From Caulobacter sp. NIBR1757 (GTDB taxonomy: Bacteria; Pseudomonadota; Alphaproteobacteria; Caulobacterales; Caulobacteraceae): a stretch of DNA of 64,000 bases. Every line of letters begins with the position of its first letter. The stretch's first letter is position 1. Positions 16,579-36,541 of the stretch are shown one piece after another. The DNA lies in NCBI RefSeq assembly GCF_027912495.1, contig NZ_CP115463.1, forward strand, positions 1,635,501 to 1,699,500. The letters are read 5' to 3'. Below the pieces are notes generated by a model. The model was not told the origin of the DNA. It searched no databases and worked only from the letters and a program-made list of their open reading frames with translations. The position numbers and the translations under genes are program-made.

Positions 16579-17451
16579 TTATTTCGGCGCCGGCTGCGCG
16601 CACTTGGAGACGTCGCCGGCCTTGCAGGCCTTGACCGCCGCTTCCCAGTCGGCCCGGGCCTTGGCGTTGGCGGCCTCCTGGGCGGCGACGCGAGCCTGGT
16701 AGTCGGCCATTTGCCGGGCATAGGCAGCCTTGTTGGCGTTGATCTCGGCCTCGCGGGCGGCCTGGGCGGCCTTGTAGTCGGCCTCGGCCTTGCGGTTGCG
16801 GGCCTCGATGGCGGCGTTGCGGGCGTTGATGTCGGCGTTCAGCCGCGCGGTGCCGGCGTCCTGGGCGGCCAGCTCCTCGGGCGTCATGGTGCGGCGGGCC
16901 CAGGTCTGGTTGGGATCGGCCGGGGGCTGGGCGACGACGGCCGGCGCCTTGGCGGGGGTGGCCTTGGCGGAAGTCTGGGCGGGCGCAGGCGGCGCGGCCT
17001 TGGGCGGGCCTCCGGCCAGGGTCGGCTGTGAGTCGGCCCGCTGGCCGGCGATGAGGACGGCGGCCGGATCGGCCTTCAGCGTCGGCTTGCCGTCGGCGGG
17101 CACGGTGACCTCCAGCCGGCAGTCGGCGACGCTCCAGGCGCCCTTGGCCCCGCGTGTGCGGCAGACCCCGATGTAGCCGATCCGGCTGTCGCCGTTCTTG
17201 AACCGGGTGTCGCTGTCGTAGGTGAGGCCCTGGACCAGAATGTCGCCGGGGGCGTAGCCCGCCTTGCGGGCCGCCGCGTCGACGGCGGTCAGCCGACCCG
17301 TGCCGCCCTTGACCGTGAACACCTGGCCGGCGCGGCCCGGCAGGGACCAGTCGCCTTCGATCACCATCTCGCCGGCCTTGGTCGGCGGGGCGGCCTGGGC
17401 GGCGCCGGCCAGCAGGGCAAGGCAGAGGGTCAGCAGGGCAGGGTGTTTCAT
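16579..17451 (-). CDS. secreted protein with PDZ-like region and coiled-coil tail, function unknown
   Basis: A 290-aa protein. The start chosen gives MKHPALLTLCLALLAGAAQA, a signal peptide; a longer frame to 17535 lacks a plausible start. Residues about 25-120 include VDAAARKAGYAPGDILVQGL, which reads like the GD-IL strand of a PDZ-type domain, and two Cys in VCRTRG and VADCRLE that could form a disulfide. A Pro/Ala linker (about 135-180) leads to an Ala/Glu/Arg/Asn-rich helical stretch (about 195-275) with the period of a coiled coil. It is likely periplasmic and associated with other envelope proteins. I do not recognise the family. A GGGGACA-type palindrome lies just upstream. Confidence 0.75.
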   Translation of the reverse strand: MKHPALLTLCLALLAGAAQAAPPTKAGEMVIEGDWSLPGRAGQVFTVKGGTGRLTAVDAAARKAGYAPGDILVQGLTYDSDTRFKNGDSRIGYIGVCRTRGAKGAWSVADCRLEVTVPADGKPTLKADPAAVLIAGQRADSQPTLAGGPPKAAPPAPAQTSAKATPAKAPAVVAQPPADPNQTWARRTMTPEELAAQDAGTARLNADINARNAAIEARNRKAEADYKAAQAAREAEINANKAAYARQMADYQARVAAQEAANAKARADWEAAVKACKAGDVSKCAQPAPK

Positions 17452-17465
17452 TGTTGTCCTCGAGA

Positions 17466-17492
17466 GGGAACAGGTTGGTTCAACCTGTCCCC
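17466..17492. repeat. short GGGACA-type palindrome, divergent copy
   Basis: GGGAACAGGTTG / CAACCTGTCCC around a 3-nt centre, 15 bp upstream of the periplasmic protein start. It resembles the GGGGACAnnTTGG palindromes at 50703, 55191, 55254 and 60810 and is probably a degenerate member. Confidence 0.45.
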
Positions 17493-17655
17493 GGTTCTTC
17501 GCGGGATGGATTCCACGGAATTCCGCCCGCCGCACGTTCCAAATTGGTAACCATCATGAGGGCCGCAACGTGGCGGCGCCATTGCCTTCGCCCCTCGCGG
17601 TCGCTACATCCCGCGCCCAACTCCCCATCCTTTTCGACCCGGATCGCGCGCCCCC

Positions 17656-19323
17656 ATGGCTGCTCAATACATTTTCCAGATGCAGGGCCTGTCCAAGGCG
17701 TTTCCTGGCGGCAAGAAGATTTTCGAGAACATCTGGCTGTCCTTCTATCCGGACGCCAAGATCGGCGTCGTCGGGGTCAACGGCTCGGGCAAGTCGACGC
17801 TGCTGAAGATCATGGCCGGCATCGACAAGGAATTTAACGGCGAGGCCAAGGCCGCCGACGGCATCAAGCGCGGCTACCTGGAGCAGGAGCCGCACCTGGA
17901 CGAGAGCAAGACCGTCTGGGAAAACGTCATCGCCTGGTGTGAAGAAAAGACCATCTTCGACCGCTTCAACGCCGTCGCCGCCGAGATGGGCGAGAACTAC
18001 ACCGACGAGCTGATGGAGGAGATGACCGCCCTCCAGGAGAAGATCGACGCCGGCGACCTGTGGGACATCGACAGCCGCATCGAGATGGCCATGGACGCCC
18101 TGCGCTGTCCGCCGAACGACGCCGGGGTGACCAACCTGTCGGGCGGTGAGAAGCGCCGCGTGGCCCTGGCCCGCCTGCTGCTTTCGAAGCCTGACATGCT
18201 GCTGCTGGACGAGCCGACCAACCACCTGGACGCCGAGTCCGTGGCCTGGCTGCAGCACCACCTTGAGGCCTTCCCGGGCTGCGTCATCCTGGTCACCCAC
18301 GACCGCTACTTCCTCGACCAGGTGACCAAATGGACCCTGGAGCTGGACCGCGGCAAGGGCATCCCCTTCGAGGGCAACTACTCCGGCTGGCTGGAGCAGA
18401 AGACCAAGCGCGTCGTGCAGGAGCAGTCCGAGTCCGAGTCCCGCCAGCGGGCCCTGACCCGCGAACTGGACTGGGTGCGCTCCGGCGCCAAGGCCCGCCA
18501 GGCCAAGTCCAAGGCCCGTCTGGCCGCCTACGAGGAAATGGTCCGCGAACAGGAAAACAGCCGCCAGGCCCAGACCCACGCGGTCATCCAGATCCCGCCC
18601 GGCCCGCGCCTCGGCAACGTGGTGCTCGAGGTCACCGACCTGGAGAAGGAGTACGGCGACAAGGTGCTGTTCAAGGGCCTGACCTTCCGCCTGCCGCCGA
18701 ACGGCATCGTCGGCGTCATCGGGCCGAACGGGGCCGGCAAATCGACCCTGTTCAAGCTGATCACCGGCCAGGAAAAGCCCGACGCCGGCACGGTGAAGGT
18801 CGGCGAGACGGTCAAGCTGGCCTATGTCGACCAGAGCCGCGACGACCTCGACCCCAATCACACCGTCTGGCAGGCGATCAGCGGCGGCACCGACGTGATG
18901 ATGGTCGGCAAGCGCGAGCTCAATTCCCGCGCCTATGTCGGCAGCTTCAACTTCAAGGGCGGCGACCAGCAGAAGAAGGTCGGCCTGCTGTCGGGCGGTG
19001 AGCGCAACCGCGTCCACCTGGCCAAGACCCTGGCCACCGGCGGCAACCTGATCCTGCTCGACGAACCGACCAACGACCTCGACATCGAGACGCTGCAGAA
19101 CCTCGAGGAGGCCCTGGAGGGCTTCGCCGGCTGCGCCGTGGTCATCAGCCACGACCGCTGGTTCCTCGACCGCCTGGCCACCCACATCCTCGCCTTCGAA
19201 GGCGACAGCCATGTCGAATGGTTCGAAGGGAACTTCGAGATGTACGAGGAAGACAAGAAGCGGCGACTTGGCGTGGACAGCCTGATCCCGCACCGGATCA
19301 AGTTCCAGAAGTTCGCGCGGTAG
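17656..19323 (+). CDS. ettA: ABC-F translational throttle ATPase EttA
   Basis: A 555-aa cytoplasmic ATPase with two ABC domains in one chain and no membrane part. Walker A motifs are GVNGSGKST (about 36-44) and GPNGAGKST (about 356-364); signatures are LSGGEKRRVALARLL and LSGGERNRVHLAKTL; Walker B boxes are LLDEPTNHLD and LLDEPTNDLD. The linker between them (about 240-325) has the charged helical pattern of the P-site tRNA interaction motif, and the arm region follows the first Walker A. Length and motifs match EttA (about 555 aa), which binds the ribosomal E site and senses the ATP/ADP ratio. It is followed by its own terminator, so it is monocistronic. Confidence 0.96.
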   Translation: MAAQYIFQMQGLSKAFPGGKKIFENIWLSFYPDAKIGVVGVNGSGKSTLLKIMAGIDKEFNGEAKAADGIKRGYLEQEPHLDESKTVWENVIAWCEEKTIFDRFNAVAAEMGENYTDELMEEMTALQEKIDAGDLWDIDSRIEMAMDALRCPPNDAGVTNLSGGEKRRVALARLLLSKPDMLLLDEPTNHLDAESVAWLQHHLEAFPGCVILVTHDRYFLDQVTKWTLELDRGKGIPFEGNYSGWLEQKTKRVVQEQSESESRQRALTRELDWVRSGAKARQAKSKARLAAYEEMVREQENSRQAQTHAVIQIPPGPRLGNVVLEVTDLEKEYGDKVLFKGLTFRLPPNGIVGVIGPNGAGKSTLFKLITGQEKPDAGTVKVGETVKLAYVDQSRDDLDPNHTVWQAISGGTDVMMVGKRELNSRAYVGSFNFKGGDQQKKVGLLSGGERNRVHLAKTLATGGNLILLDEPTNDLDIETLQNLEEALEGFAGCAVVISHDRWFLDRLATHILAFEGDSHVEWFEGNFEMYEEDKKRRLGVDSLIPHRIKFQKFAR

Positions 19324-19340
19324 GGCGGCACTGGAAAACC

Positions 19341-19377
19341 GGTCTGCCCATGATATGACGGGCAGACCGGGCCTTTC
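19341..19377 (+). terminator. intrinsic terminator of ettA
   Basis: GGTCTGCCC (19341-19349) pairs with GGGCAGACC (19360-19368) around a 10-nt loop, followed by GGGCCTTTCTC. It lies 17 bp after the ettA stop and before the giant RTX gene. Confidence 0.75.
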
Positions 19378-19409
19378 TCAACCCGGGTGCGTACCCGGGG
19401 GGGAATTCA

Positions 19410-29756
<10,347 letters not shown>

Positions 29757-29761
29757 GAAAC

Positions 29762-29806
29762 GTCCCCGGGGCGATGTGCGGCGGCTTGCCGCATGATTCC
29801 GGGGAC
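29762..29806 (+). terminator. hairpin after the giant RTX gene
   Basis: GTCCCCGG (29762-29769) pairs with CCGGGGAC (29799-29806), and an inner stem GCGGC/GCCGC is present in the loop. It begins 5 bp after the stop codon. No T run follows, so termination may be partial and the next RTX gene, 105 bp away, could still be read through. Confidence 0.5.
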
Positions 29807-29861
29807 TGTAGCCTGACGGGATCGGCACGTCGGGGGGCGTGCCCGTTGGGGGAGTTGGCTC

Positions 29862-32800
29862 ATGGCTGAGACGGTGGGAACCGAGGCGGCGGATACCCTG
29901 ACGGGTCGCGTGGGCGCCGACACGATCTTCGGCCTCGACGGCGACGACCACCTCAATGGCGTGGACGGGGCCGACCTGCTGGTCGGCGGCGGCGGCGACG
30001 ACGTTCTGGTCGATACCGCCACCGATGGCGCGGCCGACGCTTTCTGGGGCGACGCCGGCGACGACCATCTGACCGGCGGGACCGGCGACGACTATCTCGA
30101 CGGCGGCGAGGGCGACGACCGCATCATCGACGCCACCGGCGGCAACGACCGGATGATCGGCGGCGGTGGAGCCGACTGGATCAGCGTCAGCGACAACAAC
30201 GGGGCCAATCCCGAGCATTTCGCCCTGCTGGACGGCGGTGACGGCAACGACCGGCTGGAAACCGTCGCCGACGGCAGCGACACCACGATCGCCACCCTGC
30301 TGGGCGGAGCGGGCGACGATCTGATCACCATCCAGTCGGGCCAGTGGGCGACCGTCGATGGCGGCGAGGGCGCCGACCACATCGTCTATCAGGGCCAGGC
30401 CCGCATCTTCGCCACCCTCGGCGCCGGGCAGGACATCTTCGAGTTCAGGGAATTCCAGAACGACACCTACACGCCCCTCCAGGTCGTGGTGATCTGTGAC
30501 TTCGCGGCCGGGGTCGGAGGCGATCAGTTGCAGTTCGCGGACTGGTACGAAGGCATCGTCGGCGCCGGCGACCCGTTCCAGCAGGGCCGGGCGCGCCTGA
30601 TCCAGGATGGCGCCGACGCCGTGCTGCAGGTCCGCCTCCCCAGCAACTTGATCTGGAACGACCTCGTTCGCTTCGAGGGCGTCACGGCGACCAGCCTGGT
30701 TCCGGCCAACCTCGACGGCTACACGCCGACCTACGGCCCGCCGACGCCCGCCATCCCGTCCAGCTACGAGCGCACCCTGACGGGCACGGTCGGCGCCAAT
30801 ACCCTGTCGGGCGACGGTCGCAACGAGGTGATCCAGGGGCTCGACGGCAATGACACCCTGAATGGCCTGGCCGGTTCCGACCGGCTCGAGGGCGGGGTGG
30901 GCAACGACAGGCTGAACGGCGGCGACGGCGATGACGTGCTGATCGGCGGCGCCGGGCAGGACACCCTGACGGGCGGCGCCGGGGCCGACTATTTCGTCTT
31001 CACCCCGGGCGAGGGCGCGACCAACACCATCACCGACTTCCAACTGGGTATCGACAAGCTCGATCTGCGCGAGGTCGGCGGCGCCTACACCCTCACCCAG
31101 CTGGCCAGCGGCGCGAAGATCACCTTCGGCGCCGGCTCCGTCACCCTGACCGGCGTCCTGGCCGAAAACCTGACGCCCGACGACTTCCTGGCCCGGCGGC
31201 CTCCGGCCCCGGCGCCGTCTGCCCCCGTCCTGCCGCCCGCGCCGACCGAGCCCAGCCCACCACCGCCGCCTCCACCACCCCCGCCCCCTCCGCCGCCACC
31301 CCCACCCCCACCGCCCCCACCGCCTCCACCGGCCTTTGACCGGACACTGACCGGCACGGTCGGGGCCAACACCCTGACCGGCGACGGGCGCAACGAACTG
31401 ATCCAGGGCCTGGCCGGCAATGACACGCTCAACGGCCTGGGCGGTTCCGACCGTCTCGAGGGCGGCGACAACAATGACAAGCTGTTCGGCGGCGACGGCG
31501 ACGACGTGCTGGTCGGCGGGGCAGGGCAGGACACCCTGACCGGCGGGACCGGCATCGACACCTTCGTGCTGGCGACCGGCGACGGCGCCAACACCATCGC
31601 CGACTTCGAGGACGGCACGGACCTGATCGACATCAGCGGCTACGGCGGCGCCTACAGCTCGATCGTGCAACTGGCCTCCGGGGCCAAGGTCATCTTCGCC
31701 GACGGCGGCTACGTCACCCTGACCGGGATCAACGTTTCACAGCTGAGCGCCGCCGACTTCATCACCGGCATCAGCCCGCCTCCGCCTCCGCCGCCTCCAC
31801 CGCCGCCGGGCTACAATGTCTTCACCGGCACGGCGGCGCGCGACATCCTCTCCGGCACGGCTGCCGCGGACCAGATCCTCGGTCTGGACGGTAACGACAG
31901 CCTGACCGGCGAGGCGGGCGACGACCTGCTGGAAGGCGGCAATGGCAATGACGTGCTCTATGGCGGCGCCGGCATCGATGTCCTGGTCGGCGGGGCTGGC
32001 CAGGACCTGTTCGTCAACGCCGACGGCAGCGGCGAGGACCGGGTGTCCGACTTCTCGGTCAGCGACGACCGCATCTCGGTGGCCGACTTCGGCGGCACGA
32101 TCATCGGCTCCTGGCGCGACGGGACCGACACCGTCGTCATCCTGGCGCCGGGCGTCACCCTGCGGCTCACCGGCCTGAACCTCTCGACCCTGGGCGATCT
32201 CAACTACCACGGCCTGGCCGGGACCCAGCCGGATCCCTACGAGATCACCACCGGCGACGGGACGGATCAGACCCTCAATGGCGGCGCGGCGCGGGATCTG
32301 CTGGACGGCGGCGACGGGGCCGACATCCTGTTCGGCGGCGCGCTCGATGACCTCCTCGTCGGTCGCGCCGGGGCGGACGCCCTGCACGGCGGGACCGGCG
32401 TCGACTACCTGATCGGCGGCGCCGGAGCCGACACCTTCTTCGCCGAGGCCGATGGCGGGTTCGATGTCATCGCCGACTTCGAGGTCGGGACCGACCTGAT
32501 CGATATCAGCGCCTTCAGCCACTACGCCTCGATCGTTCAGGACGGGCTCGACACCGTCATCACCCTCGACACCGCGACGGGCGTGAAACTGCGGCTGGTC
32601 GGGATCACGGCCAGCACGATCACCAATGCCAGCTTCGTCGGCCTGGCCCTGCCGCCGGCGGGATCGGAGCGGACCCTCACCGGCACGGAGTTCACCAACA
32701 CCCTCCACGGCGATGACCGCTTCGACACCATCCAGGGTCTGGGCGGCAACGATTTCCTCTACGGCGAAGGCGGTAACGATGTGCTCGAAGGGGGCATCGG

Positions 32801-33143
32801 CGGCGACCGGCTGTATGGCGGGGCAGGGGACGACGTGCTGATCGGCGGCGCCGGGCAGGACACCCTGGAAGGCGACGCGGGCATCGACCGCTACGTCTTC
32901 GCGCCCGGCGACGGCGCCAACTTCATCGAAGACTTCGAGGACGGAGTCGACCGGATCGATGTCACGGCCTACGGCGGCTACACCAGGATCGCCCAGCTGG
33001 AGTCGGGGGCCAAGGTGTTCTTCTCGGACGGCGGATACGTCATCCTGAAGAACTTCAACATGGCCAACCTGTCGGACGCCGACTTCATCGGCCTGGCGCC
33101 GCCGGTCCCGGCCGAGCCGCCCAAGGACGACTGGCTGTTCTGA
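29862..33143 (+). CDS. RTX repeat protein with proline-rich linkers (paralogue of the giant)
   Basis: A 1093-aa protein with ATG after GGGGGAG and no signal peptide. It starts directly with RTX nonapeptides (TLTGRVGADTIFGLDGDD), then has a divergent middle block (about 150-290) and five clear RTX-plus-cap cassettes. A run of 25 consecutive prolines lies at about 466-490 and a shorter one near 637-648. The cap units (for example TIADFEDGTDLIDISGYGGA, then QLASGAKVIFADG) are close to those of the 3448-aa protein, and the tail PAEPPKDDWLF matches its tail, so both probably use the same type I exporter. No catalytic domain is visible. The gene follows the giant by 105 bp and is likely a paralogue formed by partial duplication. 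Confidence 0.9.
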   Translation: MAETVGTEAADTLTGRVGADTIFGLDGDDHLNGVDGADLLVGGGGDDVLVDTATDGAADAFWGDAGDDHLTGGTGDDYLDGGEGDDRIIDATGGNDRMIGGGGADWISVSDNNGANPEHFALLDGGDGNDRLETVADGSDTTIATLLGGAGDDLITIQSGQWATVDGGEGADHIVYQGQARIFATLGAGQDIFEFREFQNDTYTPLQVVVICDFAAGVGGDQLQFADWYEGIVGAGDPFQQGRARLIQDGADAVLQVRLPSNLIWNDLVRFEGVTATSLVPANLDGYTPTYGPPTPAIPSSYERTLTGTVGANTLSGDGRNEVIQGLDGNDTLNGLAGSDRLEGGVGNDRLNGGDGDDVLIGGAGQDTLTGGAGADYFVFTPGEGATNTITDFQLGIDKLDLREVGGAYTLTQLASGAKITFGAGSVTLTGVLAENLTPDDFLARRPPAPAPSAPVLPPAPTEPSPPPPPPPPPPPPPPPPPPPPPPPPPAFDRTLTGTVGANTLTGDGRNELIQGLAGNDTLNGLGGSDRLEGGDNNDKLFGGDGDDVLVGGAGQDTLTGGTGIDTFVLATGDGANTIADFEDGTDLIDISGYGGAYSSIVQLASGAKVIFADGGYVTLTGINVSQLSAADFITGISPPPPPPPPPPPGYNVFTGTAARDILSGTAAADQILGLDGNDSLTGEAGDDLLEGGNGNDVLYGGAGIDVLVGGAGQDLFVNADGSGEDRVSDFSVSDDRISVADFGGTIIGSWRDGTDTVVILAPGVTLRLTGLNLSTLGDLNYHGLAGTQPDPYEITTGDGTDQTLNGGAARDLLDGGDGADILFGGALDDLLVGRAGADALHGGTGVDYLIGGAGADTFFAEADGGFDVIADFEVGTDLIDISAFSHYASIVQDGLDTVITLDTATGVKLRLVGITASTITNASFVGLALPPAGSERTLTGTEFTNTLHGDDRFDTIQGLGGNDFLYGEGGNDVLEGGIGGDRLYGGAGDDVLIGGAGQDTLEGDAGIDRYVFAPGDGANFIEDFEDGVDRIDVTAYGGYTRIAQLESGAKVFFSDGGYVILKNFNMANLSDADFIGLAPPVPAEPPKDDWLF

Positions 33144-33191
33144 CGCCTGGCGGCTGTTGAACCGTCCGTATGCCGATGTTCAGCGACCGGC

Positions 33192-33217
33192 GGAACGGTT
33201 TCATTTGAAACGACGTT
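33192..33217 (+). promoter_or_regulatory. EcfG-consensus promoter before the RTX metalloprotease
   Basis: GGAAC (33192-33196), exactly 17 nt, then CGTT (33214-33217): a full match to the alphaproteobacterial general-stress (EcfG/SigT) promoter consensus. The spacer holds an inverted repeat GTTTCA-TT-TGAAAC. The motif faces the metalloprotease gene, whose start is 215 bp downstream, leaving a long 5' leader. Sigma factor use is inference from the motif. Confidence 0.55.
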
Positions 33218-33432
33218 AACCCCCGCGATCGGCTGGAGGGTCAACGCGTGGTCATCAATCGCGGCATCGGGGGATGGGTTTCCGTCACGGCCGCGCGCGC
33301 CCTCTTCCTGTCTGTTTCCCCGACTCCAGAAGTAATTGAACCCCGGCCGGAAGAACCCGGCTGCCCCGCTCGTTGACCTAGACAGGACGGGCGCGGCGTG
33401 AGGCCGTTTCGCCCGTTGGAGGGAAGATCGAA

Positions 33433-36400
33433 ATGGCTTACCGCACCCAGGCGGCGATCCGTATGGACGCCGACGACAGCATCCCGCGCATCTCGCACAG
33501 CTTCGCCGACCTGATGACCACCACCAGTCTGGTCACCAGCGCCGCTGGCCCCGTCTCGGCGCGTCCCGTGATCAGCAAGGGCTACACGGCCTTCGTCTTC
33601 GACGGCGTCGGCGACTACAAGCCGGTGCTGCCAACCCAGCCGACCCTCATCGGCATCGACGTCCACCCCGGCGACAGCAGCACCACCGCCACCCTGACCG
33701 TCGATGGAGACCATGTGGTCGCCACCATCGACACCGTCGGGGATCAGGACTGGTTCAAAGTCGATCTGGTGGCCGGCCAGACCTACGACATCTCGATGTT
33801 CCAGAAGCTGCTGGGCCCCAACCTCGTGCCGCTGGCCGACGCCTATATCGAGCTCTACGACTCCACCGGCGCTTTCATCATGAGCGCCGACGGCGGCGGG
33901 CCAAACACCCCGCAGGGCCTGGACGCCATCCTGACCTACACGGCGACGGCGACCGGGACCTACTACGTGAACGCCATGTCCTTCGACCAGGACCCCACCA
34001 ATGGCACGACCGGCGACGGCGTCGGCGACTATGAGATCTTCGTAGAGACCGTCGAGGGTGGCGATCCCAACGCCTATGTGCCCTTCTATTCGCCCGACAG
34101 CCCGCTGAGTTCGATCGACTGGGGCAGCGTCTTCGACCGCAGCTCGCGCAATCCGGACGGCGACAATGGCTCGCGGCCGAACGACAGGGCGCCGGACGGC
34201 TCGACGCCGGTGACCAACAACGAGTTCGGCATCACCGGCAAGAACGTCCTGACCTACTACTTCGCCAAGCAGGGCGATGTGTTCGTCGATGAGGAACCCG
34301 GCGGCTTGGCGACCATGGTCCAGGCGCAGAACATGCAGGACTGGGAAAAGGCGGCCTTCCGCAAGGCGCTGGACCAGTACGAGCATGTCGCCGACATCAT
34401 CTACATCGAGGTCGATAACCGCGCCGCCGCCGATCTGAAGTTCATCACCTACCTCGGCACGCCCGGGCCCGGCGCCAGCCTGCTGGGTCGCATGAGCCCG
34501 CCCAACGAGCCCAACGAAGGCCAGGCCGAGTTCAACGCCGGCGACGCCCGCTGGACCCAGGAAGGCGTCAGCCAGGGCGGCTTCTACTTCTCGACCCTGC
34601 TGCACGAGTTCGGCCACGGGCACGGCATGGCCCACCCGCACGACAACGGCGGCCATTCGACGGTGATGCGTGGCGCTGAGCCGAGCGACGATCCGGTCGA
34701 GGGCGCCATTGGCGGCCAGTTGGGCGACTTTGGCCTGAGCCAACAGGTCTTCACCATCATGTCCTACAATGACGGCTGGCAGAGCTCGCCCTACGGCATG
34801 CCCAGCAGCGGCGACATCCTGGCCCAGAACGCCGATCCGTTCGGCTGGATGGGCACACTCGGCGCCCTCGACATCGCCGTCATCCAGGACAAGTACGGCG
34901 TCAACGAGGACTACAATGCCGGCGCCAACATCTATGTGATGAAGGACGTCAACGCTCCCGGCACCTTCTTCTCGACCATCTGGGACGGCGGCGGCACGGA
35001 CGAAATCCGCTACAGCGGGGCCCGCGACGCCAGCATCGATCTGCGCGCCGCCACCCTGCAGTACGAGGAAGGCGGCGGCGGCTGGGTTTCCTACGCCACC
35101 GGCATCTTCGGCGGCTACACCATCGCCAATGGCGTGGTCATCGAGAACGCCACCACCGGCGCCGGCAACGACCTGCTGCACGGCAACGAGGCCAACAACA
35201 CCCTCAAGGGCAACGCGGGCGCCGACGTACTCGGCGGCTTCGGCGGCAATGACCGGCTGGAAGGCGGCGCGGGCGATGACATCATCGACGGCGGGGCCGG
35301 CAACGACAACCTGATCGGCGGCGATGGCGACGATCAGCTCACCGACGACGGCGGCACGGCCGATCAGATGTACGGCCAGAACGGCAATGACGTGCTGACC
35401 ATCATTCGCGCGGCCGGCGGCACGGGCAGCTTCGTGCTCGACGGCGGCGCGGGCGACGACCGCTTCGTCCTGGCGGCCCTGTCCGGCATGACCCAGGCGC
35501 GCGGCGGCGACGGCCTCGATCGCTTCGAGGCCCATGGTTCGGCCACCATCACCGGCGGCCTCGGCATCGACACCATTCGCATCGAGGGCGACTTCGCCGC
35601 CGGCGCGGTGGTGGCGGTGCAGGACTTCACGGCCGGGCCGGGCGGCGACCGGCTGGACCTTTCCAGCTTCATGACCGCGCAGTTCACTAACTGGGATGGC
35701 GCCGCCAACCCGACCAGCACCGGCCATGTGCGGGTCACCGCCAGCGCCACCGGCTCCATTGTCCAGGTCGACCTGAACGGCGGGGGCAACAGCTGGGTCA
35801 CCGTCGCCACCCTGAAAGGCGTCGCGCCCGGCCAGCTGACGGTCGAGAACCTCGGCTTCGCCCTGACCAGCGGCGGCGTCAGCGGCATTACCGGCACGGC
35901 GGGCAATGACACGCTGAACGGCGGCGCCGGCCCCGACGTCATCCTCGGCCTGACCGGCGATGACATCCTCAAGGGCAACGGCGGCAACGACGAGCTGCAG
36001 GGCGATGGCGGCAAGGACAAGCTGTACGGCCTCGACGGCGACGACAGCCTCTACGGCGGCGACGAGCTCGACCAGCTGCTCGGCGGCAACGGCAATGACG
36101 CCCTGTTCGGCGACGCCGGCGACGATGTGCTGATCGGCGGCCTTGGCAAGGACACCCTCACCGGCGGCCTCGGCAAGGACAGCTTCAACTACACCCTGAC
36201 CGCGGAGTCGGTGGCCGGGGCGGCGGACCGGATCCTCGACTTCAACGCCTCCCAGGGCGACAGGCTGAGCGTCAAGGGCGTCGACGCCGACACGGACGTT
36301 GCGGGGGATCAGGCCTTCGCCTTCGTCGCCGCCTTCGACGGCCACGCCGCCCAGGCGGTGCGGGCCTATGACTCGGTCGCCAACCTGACCACCCTGTCGT

Positions 36401-36477
36401 TCGACACCAACGGTGACGCGGTGGCCGACATGGTCATCGAGTTGAACGGCAACGTGAGCACGGGCTGGATTCTCTGA
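33433..36477 (+). CDS. RTX zinc metalloprotease, serralysin-like, with PPC domain
   Basis: A 1014-aa extracellular protease. Residues about 80-205 match a bacterial pre-peptidase C-terminal-type domain (VGDQDWFKVDLVAGQTYDIS and ATGTYYVNAMSF). The metzincin site HEFGHGHGMAH gives zinc ligands His391, His395 and His401 with catalytic Glu392; the Met-turn is TIMSYN (Met443). A beta-roll of RTX nonapeptides covers about 575-620 and 820-920, and the end is the serralysin C-terminal domain (DRILDFNASQGDRLSV, then DTNGDAVADMVIEL) with tail TGWIL. Serralysins are type I secreted and fold on calcium outside the cell. Length exceeds classical serralysins (about 480 aa) because of the PPC domain and extra repeats. 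ATG start after GGAGGGAAG. Confidence 0.92.
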   Translation: MAYRTQAAIRMDADDSIPRISHSFADLMTTTSLVTSAAGPVSARPVISKGYTAFVFDGVGDYKPVLPTQPTLIGIDVHPGDSSTTATLTVDGDHVVATIDTVGDQDWFKVDLVAGQTYDISMFQKLLGPNLVPLADAYIELYDSTGAFIMSADGGGPNTPQGLDAILTYTATATGTYYVNAMSFDQDPTNGTTGDGVGDYEIFVETVEGGDPNAYVPFYSPDSPLSSIDWGSVFDRSSRNPDGDNGSRPNDRAPDGSTPVTNNEFGITGKNVLTYYFAKQGDVFVDEEPGGLATMVQAQNMQDWEKAAFRKALDQYEHVADIIYIEVDNRAAADLKFITYLGTPGPGASLLGRMSPPNEPNEGQAEFNAGDARWTQEGVSQGGFYFSTLLHEFGHGHGMAHPHDNGGHSTVMRGAEPSDDPVEGAIGGQLGDFGLSQQVFTIMSYNDGWQSSPYGMPSSGDILAQNADPFGWMGTLGALDIAVIQDKYGVNEDYNAGANIYVMKDVNAPGTFFSTIWDGGGTDEIRYSGARDASIDLRAATLQYEEGGGGWVSYATGIFGGYTIANGVVIENATTGAGNDLLHGNEANNTLKGNAGADVLGGFGGNDRLEGGAGDDIIDGGAGNDNLIGGDGDDQLTDDGGTADQMYGQNGNDVLTIIRAAGGTGSFVLDGGAGDDRFVLAALSGMTQARGGDGLDRFEAHGSATITGGLGIDTIRIEGDFAAGAVVAVQDFTAGPGGDRLDLSSFMTAQFTNWDGAANPTSTGHVRVTASATGSIVQVDLNGGGNSWVTVATLKGVAPGQLTVENLGFALTSGGVSGITGTAGNDTLNGGAGPDVILGLTGDDILKGNGGNDELQGDGGKDKLYGLDGDDSLYGGDELDQLLGGNGNDALFGDAGDDVLIGGLGKDTLTGGLGKDSFNYTLTAESVAGAADRILDFNASQGDRLSVKGVDADTDVAGDQAFAFVAAFDGHAAQAVRAYDSVANLTTLSFDTNGDAVADMVIELNGNVSTGWIL

Positions 36478-36488
36478 ACAAGCTGGCC

Positions 36489-36513
36489 GGAACGGACCGG
36501 AACGCAACGGGTT
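36489..36513 (+). promoter_or_regulatory. EcfG-like promoter before the DJ-1/PfpI gene
   Basis: GGAAC (36489-36493), 16 nt, then GGTT (36510-36513), close to GGAAC-N16/17-CGTT with one -10 mismatch. It is 29 bp upstream of the start codon. A second GGAAC begins at 36499. DJ-1/PfpI stress genes are common members of the EcfG regulon, which supports the call; it is still inference. Confidence 0.4.
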
Positions 36514-36541
36514 CTTCCTGCTCATCGCAGGGAGAACCCAA

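Noticed and set aside
33241..36525. Open frame of about 1090 codons antisense to the first metalloprotease
   Set aside because: Shadow of the RTX and peptidase coding strand; no recognisable protein.
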